From positions 124,001 through 188,000 of the forward strand of contig NZ_FMAH01000003.1 in assembly GCF_900094545.1 (NCBI RefSeq): 64,000 bases of DNA, given 5' to 3'. This DNA is from Martinezella miluonensis (lineage in GTDB: Bacteria > Pseudomonadota > Alphaproteobacteria > Rhizobiales > Rhizobiaceae). Position numbers and translations under genes: made by a program. This document shows positions 57,329 to 64,000 of the stretch, in pieces (positions within the stretch are counted from its first letter, which is position 1; every line of letters begins with the position of its first letter). The notes below the pieces were generated by a model that was given only the letters and a program-made list of their open reading frames with translations, was not told where the DNA came from and ran no database searches.

Positions 57329-58309
57329 ATGCCCCTGCCGAAACCCAATCTCTATCCGCCCTTCAACATCGTGCGCCTCAGCCATGTCGAATTCGGCGTC
57401 ACCGATCTTGCCAAGTCCCGCGCCTTCTATGTCGACACGCTCGGCCTGCAGGTGACGGACGAGACGGCCGACACGATCTATCTGCGGGCGCTGGAAGAGC
57501 GCGGCCATCACTGCATCGTGCTGAAGAAATCCGACAAGGCCGAGGCCCGCGATCTCGGCTTCAAGGTTTTCGACGATGAGGATCTCGACAAGGCGGCGCA
57601 TTTCTTCAAGGGCAAGGACCTGCCGGTGGAATGGGTCGAGCGCCCCTATCAGGCACGGACCTTCCGCACCCGCGACCCGCATGGCATACCCCTTGAATTC
57701 TATTCGAAGATGGATCGCCTGCCGCCGATCCATCAGAAATACGCGCTTTACAAGGGCGTCAAGCCGCTGCGCATCGACCACTTCAACTGCTTCTCGACCA
57801 ATGTCGACGAAAGCGTTGCTTTCTATAACGAACTCGGCTTCCGCGTGACCGAATATACGGCGGACGAAGAAACCGGGCGCCTCTGGGCAGCGTGGACGCA
57901 CCGCAAGGGCGGCGTCCACGACATCGCCTTCACCAACGGTCGCGGCCCGCGCCTGCACCACACCGCCTTCTGGGTGCCGACGCCGCTCAACATCATCGAC
58001 CTGCTCGACCTGATGGCGACCACCGGCTGGGTTTCGAATATCGAGCGTGGCCCGGGCCGCCACGGCATCTCCAACGCCTTCTTCCTCTATATCCTCGATC
58101 CGGATGGCCATCGCATCGAGATTTACTGCTCGGACTACCAGACCGTCGATCCAGATCTGGAGCCGATAAAATGGGACCTCAAGGATCCGCAGCGTCAGAC
58201 TCTTTGGGGCGCGCCCGCTCCCAAATCCTGGTTCGAACATGGTAGCCTGTTCGCTGGCGCAGTAGTCGCGGAACCGGAACTGAAGGCACAGCCGATTATC
58301 GCGCCTTAA
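57329..58309 (+). CDS. hpaD: 3,4-dihydroxyphenylacetate 2,3-dioxygenase (VOC type)
   Basis: A 326-residue extradiol dioxygenase of the vicinal-oxygen-chelate class. Metal ligands can be placed at H151 (RIDHFNCFS), H210 or H211 (RLHHTAFWV) and E264 (HRIEIYCSDY), matching the spacing of the homoprotocatechuate dioxygenases of Gram-positive bacteria. It opens the ring of homoprotocatechuate using Fe(II) or Mn(II). This differs from the LigB-type HpaD of E. coli. AGAGGAGG precedes the ATG. Confidence 0.9.
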   Translation: MPLPKPNLYPPFNIVRLSHVEFGVTDLAKSRAFYVDTLGLQVTDETADTIYLRALEERGHHCIVLKKSDKAEARDLGFKVFDDEDLDKAAHFFKGKDLPVEWVERPYQARTFRTRDPHGIPLEFYSKMDRLPPIHQKYALYKGVKPLRIDHFNCFSTNVDESVAFYNELGFRVTEYTADEETGRLWAAWTHRKGGVHDIAFTNGRGPRLHHTAFWVPTPLNIIDLLDLMATTGWVSNIERGPGRHGISNAFFLYILDPDGHRIEIYCSDYQTVDPDLEPIKWDLKDPQRQTLWGAPAPKSWFEHGSLFAGAVVAEPELKAQPIIAP

Positions 58310-58375
58310 GCGTTACCCTTGAGAGTGGGCGAAAGTGCGCGCTCTTTTCAACGTTATCCAGGCGAGGAGATAGTC

Positions 58376-59830
58376 ATGAAATTGAAGGACGCAACGCTGT
58401 TCCGGCAGGCTGCACTGGTCGGCGGCGAGTGGATTGAAGCCGATCCATCCAATGCAATCAAGGTCGACAATCCGGCAACAGGCGAGATCATCGGCCTGGT
58501 TCCCAATCTGGGTGCTGCCGAGACCAAGAAAGCGATTGCCGCAGCCGAGGCGACCCAGAAGGAATGGGCCGCCCGCACCGCCAAGGAACGTTCCGGCATC
58601 CTGCGGCGCTGGTTCGAGCTGATGATGGAAAACCAGGATGATCTCGGACGCATCCTGACGGCCGAACAGGGCAAGCCGCTTGCCGAAGCCAAGGGCGAGA
58701 TCGCCTATGGCGCAAGCTTCATCGAATGGTTTGCCGAAGAGGCCCGTCGCGTTTACGGCGACATCATCCCCGGCCACCAGAAGGACAAGCGCATTCTGGT
58801 CATGAAGCAGCCGATCGGTGTCGTCGCGGCGATCACCCCCTGGAATTTCCCGAATGCGATGATCACCCGCAAGGCCGGGCCTGCCTTTGCTGCCGGTTGC
58901 GCCATGGTGCTGAAGCCTGCCTCGCAGACACCGTTCTCGGCGATCGCCATCGCCATTCTTGCCGAACGCGCCGGCCTGCCCAAGGGCCTGTTCAGCGTGA
59001 TCACAGGCTCGGCCCGCGCCATCGGCGGCGAGATGACCGCAAGCCCCATCGTGCGCAAGCTGACCTTCACCGGCTCGACCGAAGTCGGCGCCGAACTCTA
59101 CAAGCAGAGCGCGCCGACTATCAAGAAACTCGGCCTTGAGCTTGGAGGCAATGCACCCTTCATCGTGTTCGACGATGCCGATCTCGATGCCGCCGTCGAA
59201 GGCGCTTTGATCGCCAAGTTCCGCAACAACGGCCAGACCTGCGTCTGTGCCAATCGTCTCTATGTACAGGATGGCGTCTACGATGCCTTTGCCGAGAAGC
59301 TCGCCAAGGCCGTCGGCACGCTCAAGACCGGCAACGGTTTCGACGAAGGCATCAATCTCGGCCCGCTGATCGACGAGGCAGCCCTTGCCAAGGTCGAGGA
59401 GCATGTCGCCGATGCCGTCTCCAAGGGTGGCCGCGTCATCTCCGGCGGTCATCGCCATCAGCTCGGCGGACGCTTCTACGAGGCAACCGTGCTGGCCGAT
59501 GTCACCCCGGCCATGGCCGTTGCCAAAGAAGAGACCTTCGGACCGGTGGCTCCCCTCTTCCGCTTCAAGGATGAGGCCGATGTCATCGTTCAGGCCAACG
59601 ACACCGAATTCGGTCTTGCCTCCTACTTCTATGCCAAGGACCTCGCCCGCGTTTTCCGCGTTGCGGAAGCCCTGGAATACGGCATGGTCGGCGTCAATAC
59701 CGGCCTGATCTCGACGGCCGAAGCACCGTTCGGGGGCGTCAAGCTCTCCGGCCTCGGCCGTGAGGGTTCGCGCTACGGCATCGAGGAATTCACCGAAATC
59801 AAGTATGTCTGCCTCGGCGGCGTCGTCTGA
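58376..59830 (+). CDS. Succinate-semialdehyde dehydrogenase-like ALDH
   Basis: A 484-residue aldehyde dehydrogenase of the GabD type. VVAAITPWNFPNAMITRKAG, FTGSTEVGAELYKQSA, Glu in LELGGNAPFIVFDDADL and Cys in NNGQTCVCANRLYVQ are present. It would oxidise succinate semialdehyde released by the HpaI aldolase to succinate. The start at 58376 follows GAGGAGATA; an upstream in-frame start is unsupported. It lies between hpaD and hpaG. Confidence 0.9.
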   Translation: MKLKDATLFRQAALVGGEWIEADPSNAIKVDNPATGEIIGLVPNLGAAETKKAIAAAEATQKEWAARTAKERSGILRRWFELMMENQDDLGRILTAEQGKPLAEAKGEIAYGASFIEWFAEEARRVYGDIIPGHQKDKRILVMKQPIGVVAAITPWNFPNAMITRKAGPAFAAGCAMVLKPASQTPFSAIAIAILAERAGLPKGLFSVITGSARAIGGEMTASPIVRKLTFTGSTEVGAELYKQSAPTIKKLGLELGGNAPFIVFDDADLDAAVEGALIAKFRNNGQTCVCANRLYVQDGVYDAFAEKLAKAVGTLKTGNGFDEGINLGPLIDEAALAKVEEHVADAVSKGGRVISGGHRHQLGGRFYEATVLADVTPAMAVAKEETFGPVAPLFRFKDEADVIVQANDTEFGLASYFYAKDLARVFRVAEALEYGMVGVNTGLISTAEAPFGGVKLSGLGREGSRYGIEEFTEIKYVCLGGVV

Positions 59831-59855
59831 GGTCAAAAACCAAGGCCATGAAAGC

Positions 59856-60728
59856 ATGACCCATCCAAGATTCCTGTCCTTTTCGAGAAACGGCCGTCAT
59901 GGTTACGGGCTTGCGGTCGACGGCGGTGTCGTCGACCTCTCCGCCCGCCACAGCGCGACATGGCCGACTTTGCGCGAAGTGATCGAGGCCGGTCGCCTCG
60001 TTCAGCTCGCGGAGGAAGCCAAGACGTTGAAGCCGGATTTCGCGCTCGACGACATCCGCTTCGAAATTCCCATTCCGTCGCCGGAAAAGATCATTTGCGT
60101 CGGGGTCAACTTCCCCGACCGCAACGAGGAGTACAAGGATGGGCAGGCTGCCCCTTCCAACCCCTCTCTCTTCATCCGCTTTCCACGTTCGTTCACCGGG
60201 CATGACCAGCCGCTGATCAGGCCGCCGGAAAGCCCGCAGCTCGACTACGAAGGCGAGATCGTCATCGTCATCGGCAAGGGTGGCCGACGGATTTCCGAAG
60301 CCGATGCCTTCAACCACATCGCGGCTCTTTCGCTTTGCAACGAAGGCACGATCCGTGACTGGGTGCGGCACGCGAAGTTCAACGTCACACAGGGCAAAAA
60401 CTTCGACAATACCGGCTCGATCGGCCCCTGGCTGATCCCCTTCACCGATGCCGCCCAGCTCGACGACATCGAGCTTAAGACCCGCGTCAACGGCGAGGTG
60501 CGCCAGATCGACCGCACCAGCCGGATGATCTTCTCCTTCCGCAAGATCATCAACTACATCTCCACCTTCACCACGCTCGTCCCCGGCGACGTCATCGTCA
60601 CCGGTACTCCGACGGGCGCCGGCGCCCGCTTCGACCCGCCGATCTGGCTGAAACCCGGCGACGTCGTCGAAGTCGAGGCCGATGGCCTCGGCATCCTGAA
60701 AAACACCATCGCCGACGAGGTGCTGTGA
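59856..60728 (+). CDS. FAH-family HpaG-like isomerase/decarboxylase, single domain
   Basis: A 290-residue fumarylacetoacetase-fold protein. PEKIICVGVNFPDRNEE, the metal Glu residues in LDYEGEIVIVIGKGG and the C-terminal IVTGTPTGAGARFDPP are typical. In the pathway this step is decarboxylation of 5-oxopent-3-ene-1,2,5-tricarboxylate and isomerisation to 2-oxohept-3-ene-1,7-dioate. E. coli HpaG has two such domains in about 430 residues; here a single domain must do both, or one reaction is done elsewhere. It overlaps hpaH by one base. Confidence 0.83.
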   Translation: MTHPRFLSFSRNGRHGYGLAVDGGVVDLSARHSATWPTLREVIEAGRLVQLAEEAKTLKPDFALDDIRFEIPIPSPEKIICVGVNFPDRNEEYKDGQAAPSNPSLFIRFPRSFTGHDQPLIRPPESPQLDYEGEIVIVIGKGGRRISEADAFNHIAALSLCNEGTIRDWVRHAKFNVTQGKNFDNTGSIGPWLIPFTDAAQLDDIELKTRVNGEVRQIDRTSRMIFSFRKIINYISTFTTLVPGDVIVTGTPTGAGARFDPPIWLKPGDVVEVEADGLGILKNTIADEVL

Positions 60729-61531
60729 TGCTGTCGCATGATGAAATCCTGGCCGCAGCCGAAAGCCTCGATCAGGCCGAGCGCACTCGTGTCCAGACCG
60801 GGCTGCTCTCGCTCAAGCATCCGCAAATAACCATGGACGATTCCTACGCCATCCAGAGCGCCTGGGTGCAGAAGAAGATCGCCGCCGGCCGCAAACCGAT
60901 CGGCTGGAAGATCGGGCTGACGTCGAAGGCAATGCAATATGCCCTCAACATCGACATCCCCGATTCCGGCGTGCTCTTCGATGACATGGTCTTCGAAGAC
61001 GGCGCGACCGTGCCGGCCGATCGCTTCATCCAGCCGCGCATCGAGGCCGAGATTGCCTTTGTGATGAAGGCGCCGCTCAAGGGGCCGAACGTCTCAATCT
61101 TCGATGTACTCAACGCCACCGACTATGTAACCCCGGCCCTCGAAATCCTCGACACGCGCATCCTTCGCGTCGATCCCGACACGAAGAAGGCGCGCACCAT
61201 CGTGGACACCATTTCCGATAACGCCGCCAATGCCGGCATCGTCACCGGCGGCCGCGCCGTGCGGCCCGACCAGATCGACATGCGCTGGATGGGGGCGATC
61301 GTCAGCCGCAACGCCGAGGTCGAGGAAACCGGCCTTGGCGCCGGCGTCCTAAACCAGCCCGCACGCGGCATCGCCTGGCTTGCTAATCGCCTGTCGCAAT
61401 ATGGCGACGGCATTGAAGCCGGTCAGATCGTTCTTGCCGGTTCGTTTATTCGCCCGATCGAGGCGCGGCACGGCGATACGATCACGGCCGATTTCGGTCC
61501 TTACGGATCGGTCAGCCTGTTCTTTGCATGA
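60728..61531 (+). CDS. hpaH: 2-oxohept-4-ene-1,7-dioate hydratase
   Basis: A 267-residue hydratase of the HpaH/MhpD family: MDDSYAIQSAWVQKKIAAGR, IGWKIGLTSKAMQYALNI and the metal site around RIEAEIAFVMKAPL. It adds water to 2-oxohept-4-ene-1,7-dioate to give the substrate of HpaI. The ATG at 60728 shares a base with the preceding TGA; a GTG three bases upstream is in frame. The length equals that of known HpaH proteins. Confidence 0.92.
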   Translation: MLSHDEILAAAESLDQAERTRVQTGLLSLKHPQITMDDSYAIQSAWVQKKIAAGRKPIGWKIGLTSKAMQYALNIDIPDSGVLFDDMVFEDGATVPADRFIQPRIEAEIAFVMKAPLKGPNVSIFDVLNATDYVTPALEILDTRILRVDPDTKKARTIVDTISDNAANAGIVTGGRAVRPDQIDMRWMGAIVSRNAEVEETGLGAGVLNQPARGIAWLANRLSQYGDGIEAGQIVLAGSFIRPIEARHGDTITADFGPYGSVSLFFA

Positions 61532-61542
61532 AGGAGTAAGAC

Positions 61543-62349
61543 ATGCCTGCGCCCAAGAACCTTTTTAAACAGGCATTGAAGGAAGGGCGGGCGCAGATCG
61601 GCCTCTGGCAGGCCCTCGCCAATGCCTACACGGTCGAAATCTCAGCGGGCGCCGGTTACGATTGGCTCCTGCTCGACGCCGAGCACGCGCCGAACGACGT
61701 GCCGCTCCTCGTCTCGCAACTGCAGGCAATGAAGGGCACGGCGAGCCACGCGATCATTCGTCCGCCGATCGGCGAGACCTGGATCATCAAGCAGATGCTC
61801 GACATCGGCGCTCAGACCCTGCTCATCCCGATGGTCGACAGCAGGGAAATGGCCGAGACCATGGTCAAGGCGGTCAGATATCCGCCGCATGGCGTGCGCG
61901 GCGTCGGTGCGGCCCTTGCCCGCGCCTCCGCCTTCAACCGCATTCCCGACTATCTGCCGACGGCCAATGATGAGATCTGCCTGCTCCTGCAGGTGGAAAG
62001 CCGCGCAGGGCTTGAGGCGCTCGACGCCATTGCCTCGACCGAAGGCGTCGACGGCGTCTTTATCGGCCCCGCCGATCTCGCCGCCGACATGGGCTATCTC
62101 GGCAAGCCGGGCGCGCCGGAAGTGCAGGCGGAAGTCGAAAAGGCGCTTGCGAAAATTCAGGCTCATGGCAAAGCGGCTGGCATCCTGATCGGTGATCTCT
62201 CGCTGGCCAAGCGCTATCTCGAACTTGGTGCAACGTTCGTGGCGATCGGCAATGACGTCACGCTTCTCGCCAATGCCACCACGAAGCTTCTGGACGACTT
62301 CAAGAAGGCTGAAGCAGCAAAACCGCCTGCTGACGTGAAGGTTTACTGA
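61543..62349 (+). CDS. hpaI: 4-hydroxy-2-oxoheptanedioate aldolase
   Basis: A 268-residue class II pyruvate aldolase. The catalytic His is H48 in LLLDAEHAPND, with metal ligands in LLLQVESRAGL (Glu) and FIGPADLAADMG (Asp). It cleaves 4-hydroxy-2-oxoheptanedioate to pyruvate and succinate semialdehyde. AAGGAG precedes the ATG. It ends the hpa run; a hairpin follows at 62358-62387. Confidence 0.94.
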   Translation: MPAPKNLFKQALKEGRAQIGLWQALANAYTVEISAGAGYDWLLLDAEHAPNDVPLLVSQLQAMKGTASHAIIRPPIGETWIIKQMLDIGAQTLLIPMVDSREMAETMVKAVRYPPHGVRGVGAALARASAFNRIPDYLPTANDEICLLLQVESRAGLEALDAIASTEGVDGVFIGPADLAADMGYLGKPGAPEVQAEVEKALAKIQAHGKAAGILIGDLSLAKRYLELGATFVAIGNDVTLLANATTKLLDDFKKAEAAKPPADVKVY

Positions 62350-62357
62350 TCTCCGCG

Positions 62358-62387
62358 GACGCCTCTCGCAGATAAGCGGGAGGCGTC
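62358..62387 (+). terminator. Hairpin after hpaI
   Basis: Arms GACGCCTC (62358-62365) and GAGGCGTC (62380-62387), extended by an inner CGC/GCG pair after one mismatch, begin eight bases past the hpaI stop. No long T-run follows. It may partly end the hpa transcript and set apart the SDR-MoaF genes, whose own promoter could lie in 62388-62519. Confidence 0.5.
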
Positions 62388-62519
62388 TACCAATCTCGCG
62401 GTGGAGGAGCCGTGCGATCAGACGCATTGTGCACGCTCAGTCAAAACGGACTGCACAGCTGGACGCGACGCCTGCGAACGCATCGGCCATGATGCTCGAG
62501 AAATCCAAGAGGAGGAAAC

Positions 62520-63308
62520 ATGCGTTTCAAGAACAAGACGGCCCTGATTACGGGTGGCGGCACGGGTATCGGCGCAGCGGTCGCGCGCCGCATCCGCCAG
62601 GAAGGCGGCAATGTCGCGCTTGTAGGGCGGCGTCCCGAGCCGCTTAGAAGCGTTGCCGACGAGATCGGCGCGACCATCGTTGCAGCCGATGCCGCCGATG
62701 GTGCCGCCATGAAGGCTGCCGTCGAGAAGGTCGTCGAGACGCATGGCGGGCTCGATATCCTGATTGCCAATGCCGGCGGCCACGGTGTCGGACCGACGGT
62801 CAGCATGTCGGATGAGACATGGGATCTCGCCGTTCGTCTCAACCTCAATACCGCATTCGTCAGCGCACGCGAATCCCTGCCCCATCTCATCAGGAGCAAG
62901 GGCAACATCGTCGTTCTCGCCTCGATCGCCGGGCTCTTTGCCGGGCCGGATGCGGCGGGCTACGTCACCATGAAGCACGGCTGTATCGGCCTCGCGAAAT
63001 CGCTGGCGCGCGACTACGGCCGCAAGGGCGTTCGCACCAACACCGTCTGCCCCGGCTGGGTCACGACCGCCATGGCCGACGAGCAGATGGAGTTCATCGT
63101 CGAGAAATACAAGCTGAACAGCATCGAGGAAGCCTACGCGCTCGTCACCAAGGACGTGCCGCTTGGCCGGCCGGCAACCGCCGAAGACGTCGCCAACGCC
63201 GTCTGCTTCCTCGCCTCGGGCGAAGCTTCAATGATCAACGGCGCGGTCCTGACCGTCGACGGCGGCGCCGGCACGGTCGATCTGCCGACGCTGGCATTTG
63301 TGGAATAA
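62520..63308 (+). CDS. Short-chain dehydrogenase/reductase
   Basis: A 262-residue SDR with cofactor motif TGGGTGIGAAVARRI, NAG motif LIANAGGHG, catalytic Ser in VLASIAGLF and Tyr/Lys in YVTMKHG. A normal C-terminus (FLASGEASMINGAVLTVDGG) follows. AAGAGGAGG precedes the ATG. It lies just before a MoaF-family gene; an SDR next to MoaF recalls the moaE-moaF pair of the Klebsiella monoamine (tyramine) regulon as I remember it. Substrate unknown; an alcohol, aldehyde or ring-side-chain carbonyl of an aromatic amine is possible. Confidence 0.85.
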   Translation: MRFKNKTALITGGGTGIGAAVARRIRQEGGNVALVGRRPEPLRSVADEIGATIVAADAADGAAMKAAVEKVVETHGGLDILIANAGGHGVGPTVSMSDETWDLAVRLNLNTAFVSARESLPHLIRSKGNIVVLASIAGLFAGPDAAGYVTMKHGCIGLAKSLARDYGRKGVRTNTVCPGWVTTAMADEQMEFIVEKYKLNSIEEAYALVTKDVPLGRPATAEDVANAVCFLASGEASMINGAVLTVDGGAGTVDLPTLAFVE

Positions 63309-63324
63309 GGGGGAGGAAATAGCG

Positions 63325-64000
63325 ATGAACCAGAATCCAAAGGATTGGAAAACTTACGACCAATTCGCCTATGGCATCGACACAAACCGCCTGCCGGCGA
63401 CGGATGCTCTTGCCGGCTCGTCTCACAAGGTTGCCTTTGATGATGGCCGCAAACTGGAGCTTGCCTTCGGCAAGGAGGACGTCAAATGGTCCGATGGCAA
63501 GGACAGCGCCACCGACAAGGCCGAAGTGATCGAAGTCGCGCCGAATACCTATTTCGTCGAGGTTGTCTTTGCCGGACGTTCCAAGGAAGCGGAAACGCTG
63601 ATCCTCAACGTTGAGACGCGTCGCGCCCTGTCGATCTACTCGATCGTTCGCGAGCTGAAAGATTCGGTCGGTGAGCCACAGGTGGCACAGATCTTCCGTC
63701 CCGGCATCATCGAGGGCGGTGTTGTCAGCGGCCAGGCTCCGGCGGAAAGCCGCGACCTGATCGGGCTCAGAGCACATTTCACCTACAGCCCGAACCACGT
63801 TTACGAGCACACCTATCTGTCGTCGCAGCGCTATGCCTGGCAATGCCTCGTCGGCGTTCAGCGCGGCCATGGCGACGTCGACCTGACCACCACCTACAAG
63901 TTCGACGAAAACCACTACATCTTCACCTTCCGCGAATTCAAGATCGCGGTCGCATCGACATTCTTCTACAATTTCAACGACATGCGCTCGACGGGCAAAT
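63325..64000 (+). CDS. MoaF-family protein, 3' partial
   Basis: An open frame of 225 codons running off the right edge, starting MNQNPKDWKTYDQFAYGIDT with GGGGGAGG upstream. KWSDGKDSATDKAEVIEVAP, HFTYSPNHVYEHTYLSSQRY and WQCLVGVQRGHGDVDLTTTY fit the MoaF family (lipocalin-like beta-rich). The label molybdenum cofactor biosynthesis protein F is, as I recall, a naming confusion: moa here stood for monoamine. Its presence after an SDR supports an amine-related regulon. The function is unproven. Confidence 0.75.
   Translation, partial: MNQNPKDWKTYDQFAYGIDTNRLPATDALAGSSHKVAFDDGRKLELAFGKEDVKWSDGKDSATDKAEVIEVAPNTYFVEVVFAGRSKEAETLILNVETRRALSIYSIVRELKDSVGEPQVAQIFRPGIIEGGVVSGQAPAESRDLIGLRAHFTYSPNHVYEHTYLSSQRYAWQCLVGVQRGHGDVDLTTTYKFDENHYIFTFREFKIAVASTFFYNFNDMRSTGK

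Noticed and set aside
58313..59857. 514-codon minus-strand frame opposite the gabD-like gene
   Set aside because: The plus-strand aldehyde dehydrogenase carries all catalytic motifs; the opposite frame has none.

Overview
The window looks like chromosomal or chromid DNA of an alphaproteobacterium of the Rhizobium/Agrobacterium group. The grounds are high GC coding sequence, an Agrobacterium-like uronate dehydrogenase, class Ib nrdHIEF, kdpFABC with kdpDE, several short rhizobial-type hypothetical genes, and a large catabolic region with ABC and APC importers. No rRNA, tRNA, CRISPR array, phage module or intact insertion sequence was seen.

Layout. 1-3.6 kb: a 5'-truncated phospholipase D-family protein, an endonuclease/exonuclease/phosphatase-family protein, and a divergent cupin/MarR pair with two palindromic operators between them. 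3.7-9.2 kb: an FCD-type GntR regulator divergent from uronate dehydrogenase (udh), then a sulfate importer (sbp-cysTWA). 9.4-18.4 kb: a leftward kdp potassium operon (small peptide, kdpF, kdpA, small membrane protein, kdpB, kdpC, kdpD, kdpE), followed by a PTS EIIA protein; a KdpE-like box lies upstream. 18.6-23.1 kb: a zinc alcohol dehydrogenase, a Tim44-domain protein, HU and a glycerophosphodiester phosphodiesterase. 23.3-27.6 kb: nrdHIEF behind a promoter overlapped by an NrdR-like box and a cobalamin riboswitch leader. 27.7-35.2 kb: acyltransferase, FUSC protein, a row of small stress-type proteins, a DXD glycosyltransferase-like protein, and a phytanoyl-CoA-dioxygenase-like protein divergent from an AraC regulator.

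35.2-64.0 kb is one catabolic island. It holds an AraC/HpaA-like regulator divergent from hpaBC (4-hydroxyphenylacetate 3-hydroxylase), a GST, a branched-chain-type ABC importer (livK, livH, a livM-livG fusion, livF) with an amidohydrolase, an APC permease with an aldehyde dehydrogenase, and an IclR regulator. The IclR gene heads a Tm-1-like protein, a HAD hydrolase, two class III aminotransferase-fold proteins and an APH-fold kinase. A full homoprotocatechuate meta-cleavage set follows (hpaF, hpaE, hpaD, gabD-like, hpaG-like, hpaH, hpaI), then an SDR and a MoaF-family protein cut by the window edge.

How it may work together (inference): the second aminotransferase-fold protein resembles the phospho-lyases acting on amino-alcohol phosphates, and its neighbour resembles hydroxylysine-kinase-type kinases. 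With an aldehyde dehydrogenase, hpaBC and the hpa ring-cleavage genes, this fits import and breakdown of aromatic biogenic amines (tyramine, dopamine), including beta-hydroxylated ones (octopamine, noradrenaline), to succinate and pyruvate. Two promoters of the island share a two-part operator layout (TATTTGAA-N7-TTCAAATA plus a GTTAA motif about 55 bp away), and the GTTAA motif recurs before hpaF, suggesting one regulon.
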